A stretch of DNA of 64,000 nucleotides from Lasiosphaeria ovina (lineage: Eukaryota; Ascomycota; Sordariomycetes; Sordariales; Lasiosphaeriaceae). Of the stretch, positions 47,587 to 56,394 are shown one piece after another (the first letter of the stretch is position 1; every line of letters starts with the position of its first letter). Location of the stretch: assembly GCA_033439765.1 (NCBI GenBank), contig JAULSN010000003.1, positions 5,208,001 to 5,272,000 on the forward strand. Reading direction: 5' to 3'. The position numbers were made by a program, and so were the translations under genes. The notes beneath the pieces are model-generated. The model worked only from the letters and a program-made list of their open reading frames with translations, was not told the origin of the DNA and ran no database searches.

Positions 47587-47880
47587 TTAAAGTTGACAAT
47601 CACGTGACATGGTAAGAGTAGGCTGAGCCGGGGTGAGCCGAAGGTGATCCGGGCTGAAGCGAGGCTGTTTCTTGTCTAACTGTCCTCGGACGCCAAGAGA
47701 ATTATGTTTTAGATCCCGACTACCTAAATAGTCACCTCCGACAACGTTTTTTAGCCAAATCCGTATTAGGCTTGGAACTTGAGCAAAGGCTGAGGCGCAC
47801 TGAGCATCGCCCTGAGCCGAGGTGAGTGCTAAGGATGCCCCGGCTATACTTGCCGTATCCAAACTAATCTATCACGCCAA
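47587..47880 (-). pseudogene. Short N-terminal fragment of unknown gene
   Basis: A minus-strand frame starts MDTASIAGASLALTSAQG and continues with SLIRIWLKNVVGGDY. The same sequence, RIP-mutated, is at 6075-6235, so it belongs to a repeated unit. The opening resembles N-termini of fungal STAND-type proteins, but the match is too short to name. Confidence 0.35.
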
Positions 47881-48049
47881 ATGCGCTGTGTTATATAAGG
47901 AGACACTAATCACACTAATCACAGTGAGGTTGGTAGAAGAGTAAGGTTAGATGGTGTTAAGGTGATGTACTGAAGCCTAGCCTCCCATTCCACATAGCTA
48001 GGCTAAGAGTCTTCTTATAGACGGATGGTCTCCAACTGTGAGGGAAGAG

Positions 48050-48190
48050 GCTGGTACGCCCGATCAAGGTGGTCACAATTGTGGCAACAAATAGGGCGAG
48101 CAATGACTGACAAGGGTGTAAGACTTCAACCTGACCCTCGTAAAGGAAGGTGGGCGAGGGTCGCTGCTTATATACATGGTTGGCTTGTAG
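48050..48190 (-). repeat. Inverted partner of 46655-46790
   Basis: Reverse complement of 46655-46790 with scattered substitutions. See that entry. Confidence 0.7.
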
Positions 48191-48295
48191 AAGTATGGTG
48201 TTATAGTGTGGCTCTGGTGGCGCTGCCATCTGGTGATAGGTGGTGGGCGCGCACAGGGTGCGCGCGTGTCCGGTGCGTTGGGGTGCTCTTTCCTT

Positions 48296-48763
48296 ACAAT
48301 ACTCCTCTATAATACAACTCCTCTCAGTCTTCTTTAGCACCTTCTATTGCCTCCCAAAGACCCTGACTATGGGGCAGAGTCCCCTGCAGCCTACGAGATA
48401 GACTGCTGAGCAGAGTCCTCACAGTCTAAGTGGCAGGCCTGTAGCAGAGTCCTACAGACCTGTGGCAGTCAGCCTGCTTCGCTCAGTGCCTTACACTGTT
48501 GTACTGGACCGTATGGCACAGTTCCCTGCTGTAGCACCCTGTACAGGTACCTTTCTACAAGCCTGTCATGTTATCACCGCACAGTCGATTACCTGAAACA
48601 GGGCTGAAGTTACGATCGCTGTATTCATAGAAAATGAATCTAAGGAAGGAAAAGAGAAAGTTATCGCAGGCTCCGCGAAGGGCGCGGGGAAATAGACCAC
48701 ATGACTAATCAGGGCGTATGCGCCTATCTAGGCCATGCCGTGACACAGGTACGCAGTTCAACA
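48296..48763 (-). repeat. Diverged Copia-1 LTR fragment
   Basis: Matches the inverted Copia-1 LTR at 23125-23495, from ACTCCTCTATAATACAACTC to CGCAGTTCAACA. It is more diverged than the LTRs at 16-23 kb and is interrupted at 48569-48745 by another LTR. Confidence 0.8.
48569..48745 (-). repeat. Solo LTR nested in Copia-1 LTR
   Basis: 177 bp, beginning TGTTATCACC and ending GCCGTGACA in window orientation, hence a minus-strand LTR opening TGTCACGGC. The ends and the TTTCCTTCCTTAGATTC-like stretch recall the Gypsy-1 and Gypsy-2 LTRs. No exact target duplication was found. Confidence 0.6.
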
Positions 48764-48826
48764 AAAAGAACACATAGAATTAGTATATAAGTGAAACGGT
48801 GAAACATGTTCTAGCTACTCCACTTA

Positions 48827-50405
48827 GCGATAGTGGCTAAAGACGATAATGTATCTGGATGCTCTTCGCCAAGCACTCGCCGCCTAGCCTGGGCACAGTC
48901 CTCCATTAGTGCTAAAGCATCTGCGCGTCGACCTTGACCTTTCTAGGTAAAAGCGAGGTTATTTATGCTCGTCAGCGTATCTGGGTGATCGGCCCCGAGC
49001 TTGGTCTTGCTCATCTCCATCACCTATACGTTCAGCTTCTCGGCCTCCTCCCACCGGCCCTGGTTCCTATATATCGACGCTAGGTTATACATACTCGATA
49101 GCGTGCTTGGGTGATCGGCCCCGAGCTTGGTCTTGCTCATCTCCATCACCTGTACGTTCAGCTTCTCGGCCTCCTCCCACCGGCCCTGGTTCCAAAATGT
49201 CGACGCTAGGTTATACATGCTCGATAGCGTATTTGGGTGATCGGCCCCGAGCTTGGTCTTGCTCATCTCCATCACCTATACTTCCAGCTCCTCGGCCTCC
49301 TCCTACCGGCCCTGGTTCCTATATATCGACGCTAGGTTGGCCATGCTCGATAGCGTATCTGGGTGATCGGCCCCGAGCTTGGTCTTACGAGTCTCCATCA
49401 TATGTACTTCTAGCTTCTCGGCCTCCTCCCACCGGCCCTGGTTCCTATATGTCGACGCTAGGTTGGCCATGCTCGATAGCGTATCTGGGTGATTGGCCCC
49501 GAGCTTGGTCTTGCTCATCTCCATTACCTGTACTTCTAGCTTCTCGGCCTCCTCCCACCGGCCCTGGTTCCAAAATGTCGACGCTAGGTTGGCCATGCCC
49601 GATAGCGTGGAAGGGTGATCGGCCCTAAGCTTAGTCTTGCGAGTCTCCATCACATGTACTTCTAGCTTCTCGGCCTCCTCCCACCGGCCCTGGTTCCTAT
49701 ATGTCGACGCTAGGTTGGCCATGCTCGATAGCGTATCTGGGTGATCGGCCCCGAGCTTGGTCTTACGAGTCTCCATCACCTGTACTTCTAGCTTCTCGGC
49801 CTCTTCCCACCGGCCCTGGTTCCAAAATGTCGACGCTAGGTTGGCCATGCTCGTCAGCGTAACTGGGTGATCGGCCCCGAGCTTGGTCTTGCGAGTCTCC
49901 ATCACCTGCACTTCCAGCTCCTCGGCCTCCTCCCACCGGCCCTGGTTCCTGTATGTCGACGCTAGGTTGGCCATGCTGGCCAGCGTGTCGGCATGGTCGT
50001 CACAAAGTCCAGCTTGGTTGAATCGATAATCGATGTAGTTAGAGCAATCGGGAAAGGTGCAATAGCCATGATGCACACAGAGAATAACTTCATCATCGTC
50101 GGTGTGCTCCTCGCAGCCAGGGGCATCGCATTCCAAATGCTCTTTGCACCGCCGTTGTAGTGGGCTGCAAATAACTTTGTCGCATCCAGGAAATTGACAT
50201 TCCTCTGGTGGGTGATCGTTGCAGAAGCGGAATAGATTCTTGCAACCAGCAGCGTTGCAGCGGTCTATTTGTTGTCAGCAGAGTGTCTCGCGGGATACAA
50301 CCCAGGGCAGGAAGGCATACGAGTTGGGCAAAACCAAGGAATCGTGCCGTCGGGATAGGATCCTCCTTTATGACAAGGCGTAAACCCACAAATAGAATCT
50401 ATGTA
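48827..50405 (-). pseudogene. Cys/His-rich plus kinesin-light-chain TPR protein
   Basis: From 50405 down, the frame reads SICGFTPCHKGGSYPDG, then an intron (GTATGC..AATAG, 50320-50265) and RCNAAGCKNLFRFCNDH, ECQFPGCDKVICSP, CDAPGCEEH and CTFPDCSNYIDY: a run of zinc-binding CxxxxC..CxxH units. After ADTLASMANLAST the kinesin-light-chain TPR array begins, about eight units of 42 residues such as NQGRWEEAEKLEVQVMETRK-TKLGADHP, ending with RRRVLGEEHPDTLSSL and a stop at about 48827. In-frame stops at 49300 (former TGG), 49276, 49024 and 48943 (former CAG) break the array. No start ATG is evident; the frame is open back to the TGA of the C2H2 gene. In fungi such TPRs are ligand-sensing ends of NLR-like proteins. 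Confidence 0.7.
48960..49985 (-). repeat. 126-bp tandem repeat encoding TPR units
   Basis: About eight units repeating at exactly 126-base spacing, seen from the recurring gtgatcggccccgagcttgg. Units are over 85% alike by eye, so they were recently homogenised. The stop-creating changes fall in individual units. Confidence 0.9.
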
Positions 50406-52270
50406 TCAGCCGTTAGCTTTGGAGGTATCTAGTGGCGTAGAGGGAGCAACTATACCATGATGTGGGGTACTACCACCTACGCTGGCAGCACTGTCCGTAA
50501 ATATGAGTGTCCCTGCCGTCCATTCGTGTCTCGAACCTCCACTGGACTGGTTCGGCTTGCTTGAGCCGACTTTATCTGCACCATCGGCACCAGAGTCACC
50601 GGCAGACCGGGGCAAAGAGAAGAGGGAGATTCGCTCCAAATGTCTTGAGATGTGCGTATTGAGCTCCTGGGTTTTGGTGTAGGTAGCAAGGCAGATCGGG
50701 CAGCATCTGGTGACGGCAGCTGAGACCGATTTACTGGCACAGGCCAGTAGGGCTGTTCTGAAATCATTGCTCTGGTTGCCATGTTCGGCTTCCAGATGTG
50801 ATTGGAAGCCGTCCTTGCATGGGAAGATGTGGGTGGGGTGCTCAGGGCAGCGCATGGATAAGCGGTGCGTTGACTCTTCATGATTGATCCAGCTCTCGAT
50901 GCTGTCGTACAACTGATCCGATGTTCGGCAGCTCTCGTAAGTGCACAGATAAGGCCGTAGATCATGGATCAGATGGGCTCTAGTTCATGCCATAACGGCG
51001 TTAGCAATGCCCTTCAGAGCAAGTCTGGCCATGTCTCGTAAGGCATTTTCTTACCTCCATGCCCTGTCGGAGAGTAACCTGCTTGAGCATAATGTGAAGC
51101 AATACGGACACTCAAAGAACCTGCCGTCCGACAGATGAGTAGGCGGCGCGGGGAACCCGAGCTCCTCTTTGCCTGGCTGCCATGCCGATGCGGCATACTC
51201 GGAAACCGAGGCAACTGTCGCTTGGTCATTCCATGTCGCGACTCGGAGGGTGTCTAGCCGGCTCGCGGTTGTGACTGATTGAGCTACAGCAAGGGGAACT
51301 AAAGGGTTGTTGAGTGGTAGTTGCGTCCCTGTTGCTGCCATTGCGATGGGGGCATGTACGTCCTGGGTCCTTTGGGTCTTGAGCTGATCGATTGCCGCTG
51401 TGGAGTGATGAACCAACTTGCTGCGGTGGTTTTTCCAATATGCAAATTGCTGCCTTCGACGGACGTTCGCGCCCGCTATCCGGTGGACCAGAAACGACTC
51501 GGTGCCCTTGGAGCATTCCTGTTTGTGCTGCGATAGCACCGTTCGGATGGGCTCCCACACCAGGTCCACACCAACACCCTTGTCCAATGGCAAAGGCTCT
51601 GCTTCTGCGTTGTCTGCCCGGGCTCTGGATTTCCGGAATTCCAGGAACAGAGAGCTAGCGTAGTCATAGTCGAGTTTCTTGAAGGCATCGAGAAGGTCTA
51701 CGCCGCTTTCTTGGTCAATCAAGCGATAGTGGAGCACCTTTTGTGACGCCGCTCTGGATGACGGGTTGCGGATCCAGACAGCGAGCTTGAACAGTCGATC
51801 GATGGGATCCTTGACACCTTCCAGAAGCAAGTCGGCATCTGAGCCGCCCTGCGTGTCAAAATCTTCGTCGCCACCAGCCTCATCCGCTGGAAATTCCTCC
51901 TCCACCGGGTCAACTTCCTGGGAGGGATCAGAAGAGTTGCCAAAATAATCGAGAACTGATGCTGGGTCAGTATTGCAGCAGGAGCGATCTGACAGAGGAG
52001 ACAACCTTCAATAAGAGCGTCCTCCAGGCTAGAAATCATCCTTTGGGCAGCAGATCGAATATTTTCGGCATCCCTGAGACGGTAGTCCAACGACGCATGT
52101 CCTGAGACGAAGAGGCCGAGATTGACTCCCCAAAGCTGGAAGCGATCCGCCTGGGAAGCCAGCTTCGGTGCCAACGCATTAAAATTTTCGGGACATTTGC
52201 TCGAGTCAAGAGCTTTGACCTTCTCAAATTCGGCTGCGACGCGAAAACCGGCGTGGGCAAGCGCGTCCAT
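50406..52270 (-). CDS. C2H2 zinc-finger protein, acuF-like family
   Basis: Three exons, 52270-52006, 51955-51055 and 50979-50406, 579 residues with all phases matching. The N-terminal domain reads AAEFEKVKALDSSKC, ADRFQLWGVNLGLFVSGHAS and LDYRLRDAENIRSAAQRMI, the conserved head of fungal C2H2 proteins often annotated as acuF-like. A second block has DRLFKLAVWIRNPSSR and DLLDAFKKLDYDYASSLFLE. The zinc-finger part holds FFECPYCFTLC, RPYLCTYESC, WINHEESTHR, CPEHPTHIFPCKDGFQSHLE and CCPICLATYTKTQELNTHIS plus HLERISLFSLPR. Function is unknown; such proteins often lie near NLR-type genes. The TGA at 50408-50406 is followed in frame by a zinc-binding domain and TPRs, so the original gene may have been longer. 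It starts 235 bp from the divergent DUF7580 gene. Confidence 0.85.
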
Positions 52271-52505
52271 GGCTCAAGAGGTCATCGACTCATGGTTGAC
52301 CCGGACTGGCGAGGAGAGTCGCGGTCGGCGCTTCGGTCAGCAAGGCTCCAATACGAGTTGCACAAAAATTCTCGTGACACATTACCCCACTTCAGAGCTC
52401 GGAGAACTCCGAATTCCCGAAAATCGTTGACCGTTCTTCAACTCTTCCTTGGGTTTCCATCGTCCATTTCAGCTTCCCATAACGGCAATCAGCCCTATAG
52501 ATACC
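52271..52505. promoter_or_regulatory. Shared divergent promoter region
   Basis: 235 bp between the start codons of the C2H2 gene (minus) and the DUF7580 gene (plus). Both promoters must lie here or overlap neighbours. No clear TATA box or operator was seen. Confidence 0.5.
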
Positions 52506-54274
52506 ATGACTGGACTTGAGATTGCAGGTGTCGTCCTTGGGGCACTGCCGATTCTTTTTTCTGCGGTTGACTGGTCGAAAAGGGGAATCGGCAGGGGCGC
52601 CATTTTCTTCAGGAAGCGACGATCTGTTGAGAAGCTGGCTCTCGCTCTTCTCTCGCAACGACAACACCTTACCGAAATTATCAGGTCCGTCCTTGCCGGA
52701 AGCGGATGTGAAGATTTGTCCCGGCTAGAAGATGACCCAATCGAGTATTTGATGGATGAGGCGATCCAAGAACAGGTGTTGGACTACCTGGGAGAAGAAA
52801 CATTTGCTGCGCTTCAAGGGCAGTTGGACCATTGCCACGAGACCATCAAGCTTCTCGCCATCAAGATCGCGGGGCTTGTGCCAAGCATTCAGGTGAGGCC
52901 CCAAAGGCCTGCTGTGGCGCAACCAGAGGCTGATCCAAACCCATTCAGGGCCCCAGCGATGATCTGATGCGCATCATCAGGGAAAACAGAGACGCAAAGA
53001 GTAAGCAGTTGGATATCCCGCCCCGGGTCAAGCTCATGCTTGGTGCCGAGGGCTTCAAAGAGATCACAACCGATTTGGACGACACCACCAATTCTCTCTT
53101 TCGTCTGACCAGCCTGGTGTTGTCAAACCGACAGGCTACTGGGCTTCGAATCTCTCGGGGAGCCCGAAGCATTGCCAAGTCCCTCCGCCGAGCTCATGAG
53201 TCGGCGTCAAATCTTTACGTCGCCATATCTCATGCCTGGAAGGGCGACTGCCACGAGGGACACGAGGCCGGGCTGTTCCTGGAGGACCGTATCTCAGACG
53301 GTACGCCAGGCCGAAAACTTGCCAATGCCTCCTTGTCGTTCCATATTGCCTTCGAAGCCATGATCTCCGAGCAGAAGACAGTCTGGCATGAAGCCGTCGT
53401 TCGCGTGCTGCACGACGATGAACACGACGACGACCCAGGCCCGAAACAGCCAACCATAACCTGCCAACCACACAAGCCATCTCAACGCGTCACAGTCATC
53501 GTCACCAACGCCAAGCCTCAGCTTGCGAGACCTCAAATCGACCCGGTGGAGAATATTTGCACCGCTATCAGTCCGATATGCCGCAAGGACTTCGTTCTCA
53601 CCAGGCAATGCAAGATCGGGCTCATAGCTCCAGACAACCCCACACTAGCCACCTCAGGCGCACCAGCAATGACCCCCCTGAAAGATCTCTTGCATAGCCG
53701 CAGTCCAGCCGCACAACGAGCTCCAGTCTCCCTACGTTCCCGAATGCTTCTCGCCCTTAACCTCGCGTCTAGCCTTCTACAGCTGTTCCGGACAAACTGG
53801 CTTCCTAACCCTTGTTGGTCTTACGAGCATATATTTTTCCCCGCTGTAACCGAGGCAGCACCGCAACCTCAGGCGGGAAAGGCCAAGATAGATCTGGGCC
53901 GACCATTTGTGTCCACATCTTTTGCCAAAGACGCCACCCATTTGCAATGTCGACAACTGGCAGAGCCCAAGGTAGCTCTCCTCGGGTTGGGCATTCTCCT
54001 TCTCGAGATCTGGCACGAAGAGACTTTGGAGGCGCACTTCTCACTAGAGAAGCGACCTACCGTGTTTTACGAATGTCTCGCGCTTGCCCTCAAATGGCTA
54101 GACGAGATGACCAACCCACCTCCTGAGCTGTACGATAGAGCCGCTTCTCACTGCATCAAGGGAATGGTTGGCAGTGAGGTGCGACTTGGGCAATGGGACG
54201 ACGGCGAGGTGTGGAACGCTATTTGTGGCGACATCATTGAGCCGTTGCTCAAGAACTGTAAGATGTGGCGGTGA
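52506..54274 (+). CDS. DUF7580-type fungal protein
   Basis: Two exons, 52506-52892 and 52949-54274, joined by a GTGAGG..TTCAG intron, 570 residues. The start MTGLEIAGVVLGALPILFSA is the hydrophobic N-terminal helix typical of this fungal family and resembles the N-termini of HeLo-like cell-death domains. The first third is helical (VEKLALALLSQRQHLTEIIR). The C-terminal half has SLRSRMLLALNLASSLLQLF, WLPNPCWSYEHIFF, PKVALLGLGILLLEIWHEE and a final CIKGMVGSEVRLGQWDD, a degenerate kinase-like fold without HRD or DFG motifs. Proteins of this type are abundant and variable in Pezizomycotina; a role in self/non-self response is suspected, not shown. It forms a divergent pair with the C2H2 gene and is intact. 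Confidence 0.8.
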
Positions 54275-54799
54275 CCTAGGGTGAGAAATGGTGATGGAGA
54301 TTGAGACAGACGGCACGCCGTCGGGGACAACCACCCAACCAGGCAGGAATGGCGCAGTTGGATTAATATTTGGACAAGAATGAGAGATACCTTGCCAACA
54401 CAATATCCTCTATGTTTTGTGAATTTCACACGTCTCCCATTTTAAGCACGCCGTCGCCATCAAGGCCCAACCTGAAGACTCAAGACCCAAGTCGACCACG
54501 ACGAAGTACCGGAACGGGCAGATAGATTATCCGGTATTTAGGTGCGGCTCCCTTTCTGTCGTTGGCTGGTGGATGTGTCTTTGGCCGAGTTGGACGGCCG
54601 GATATATGGTGCCGGCATGCGCTCGGGGGTGCTTGACTGACAGCGATATACATCTTTAAAAGCTTCTTAGTCCTGATATTGCAGTCCAGTACTCAAAGGG
54701 AAGCCGTGCCTGCACTCTTGTCTTTTTGCTCTCCATCTATACCAGTGACGAGCAACGACACACAAAATTATTCTCAATGTTTTCGTTTCCGCTGCCTTC
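54275..54799. other. Intergenic, no gene seen
   Basis: 3' flank of the DUF7580 gene. Short frames only. Confidence 0.45.
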
Positions 54800-55195
54800 T
54801 TGGCGATTAGGTGGGAGTTGGACGATAGTAGTAGTGGTACAGAGGATGACACAGATAATAGCGCAAACGACGACATAAACGGCGGGTTTGAAGATGATGT
54901 GGCGGTGCTAAGGGACTACTGTCTGATTGCTACAAGCGAAGTTGGGGAGGAATTCGAAATGCACGGACTTGTACATGTACAACTGTCGACAAGGAAGTGG
55001 TTGGAAGCTTCTAAGCAGGAAGAGACGTTCCAGCAACACTATATAAACGAAGGGCAGCATTATTCCCAACGGGGAACTACAAGAGCCGCGCGACCTGTCG
55101 GAGTCTCTTTGCACATATTCAAAGTAGCGCTTGGTTACCGACCTAGTGAGGATACGCTCGAAATGTAGGCAGCGCTTTTACACAGTGGAGGATAG
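54800..55195 (+). pseudogene. NB-ARC/TPR protein fragment (NLR-like)
   Basis: The frame holds FEDDVAVLRDYCLIATSE, EFEMHGLVHVQLSTRKWLEA, EETFQQHYI and, after scrambled sequence, VALGYRPSEDTLEM followed by a TAG in place of Trp. This is the winged-helix-like end of the NB-ARC module and the linker to kinesin-light-chain TPRs of fungal NLR-like proteins. The nucleotide-binding part upstream (P-loop, Walker B) and the TPRs downstream are missing. A relic, perhaps of the locus that also gave rise to the TPR gene at 48.8-50.4 kb. Confidence 0.65.
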
Positions 55196-55489
55196 TATAT
55201 TATATTTCGTCTGCTTCAATAAGACCTGCTGCCTTGAGGAGGGACTTCTACTGTTAGATTTATCACAAAAGTAAAATGGCTCATACACATCACCGCGTAC
55301 ACATTAAAGGGCTGACACAGTCATTTGCCGCGGTAAAACAAAAAGTCAAACAATTAAACGACACCGACAGAGTCATTGGTTCGATCAACGGATTCTAAGT
55401 GTTCAGCTAGATGCCAGATCCACAATCGCAAATATAAAGACACAGTTGATGGATGCCTTTTAAACGCCATGCCCAGGGCAGCAAGTTCC
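55196..55489. other. No gene seen
   Basis: Spacer between an NLR fragment and a LINE fragment. No motif. Confidence 0.4.
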
Positions 55490-56150
55490 AGTATATATTT
55501 GTCGATAATACTATCGGCTCGATGCAAGCTAAGCGGAGTAGACCGCCTGTTTATTACTGTACAAGAATCAGTTTTGGTTGACCTCCACTGTTTGTTGATA
55601 TGGGCTCTAATATGCCGAATTTGAGCGAAGCAGCACCTCCAGTTCTTTGCAAAGTGGCTTGCCAACCGACTAGCTTCTTACCCACTTAAGCGACCGCAGG
55701 TTCCAAAACCATACCGGCCTATCGCCCTTCTCTCCTGCCTTGGTAAAGGCCTTGAGCGTCTGGTTGCTAGACAATTAGCTTACCCTGCCCTCTGTCATAG
55801 AGTCCTCGCAAGAGACCAATGTCGAGATACCTCACGGTCAGCCACGGACTTGACTATAGCACTGCTCTTAGACATTCAAGACTCTTGGAACCGTCAAATG
55901 GTGGCTGGATAGACGACGGATAGTAACTAGCGCCTCGGACTTACTAGCCTATATATTGTAGAACCAATACGGATTGAGCGACTTGGTTAGGTTGGATTTT
56001 TAACTACCTTACCCTACCCAAAGGGCGAACCAAAGGTACCCTTGGTATTAACGGGACTACAGGTAATCTCGTGAATGAATTTCAGCACTCCGTCCTATTC
56101 GCCGCACTGAAATTCGAAGCGAATCGGACGGATATCCATGTCTTAGAGAA
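55490..56150 (+). mobile_element. LINE (non-LTR retrotransposon) fragment
   Basis: Positions 55700-55905 encode PYRPIALLSCLGKGLERLVA, RQLAYPALCHRVLARDQC and TDLTIALLLDIQDSWNRQMV: the RT domain entry of Tad-type fungal LINEs. Sequence upstream at 55490-55590 also matches the RIP-mutated LINE scrap at 4.5 kb. Downstream the RT frame decays. Little RIP here. No 3' tail or target duplication seen. Confidence 0.75.
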
Positions 56151-56394
56151 GCAATAGACGTAATTTAAGATAGAATGATAATTAGAAAGAAAGCCAAATA
56201 GAATTCACCTAAATGGCCTCTACAAATGCAGAATGGCGACATTATATTCTCTCGGCGTTTTGAGCCTCGGTGCCTCGAGACGGCCTCTTTTCTAAACATA
56301 CGCGAGGTCTGGCAGATTCGTGGCTAACATGAGAAAAACTATTCCAACCCCGCGAGCCAACCTAACATCACGAACGCACAACCAGAATCCAAAC
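56151..56394. other. No gene seen
   Basis: 3' flank of the CHAT gene. A hairpin-like pair ccgtcctattcg / cgaatcggacgg lies just before, at about 56091-56133. Confidence 0.4.

Noticed and set aside
49107..49628. 173-codon plus-strand frame with repeated GDRPRAWSC
   Set aside because: Shadow of the TPR tandem repeat on the other strand.
48960..49985. Regular repeats that could suggest a CRISPR-like array
   Set aside because: Units are contiguous 126-bp coding TPR repeats without spacers.
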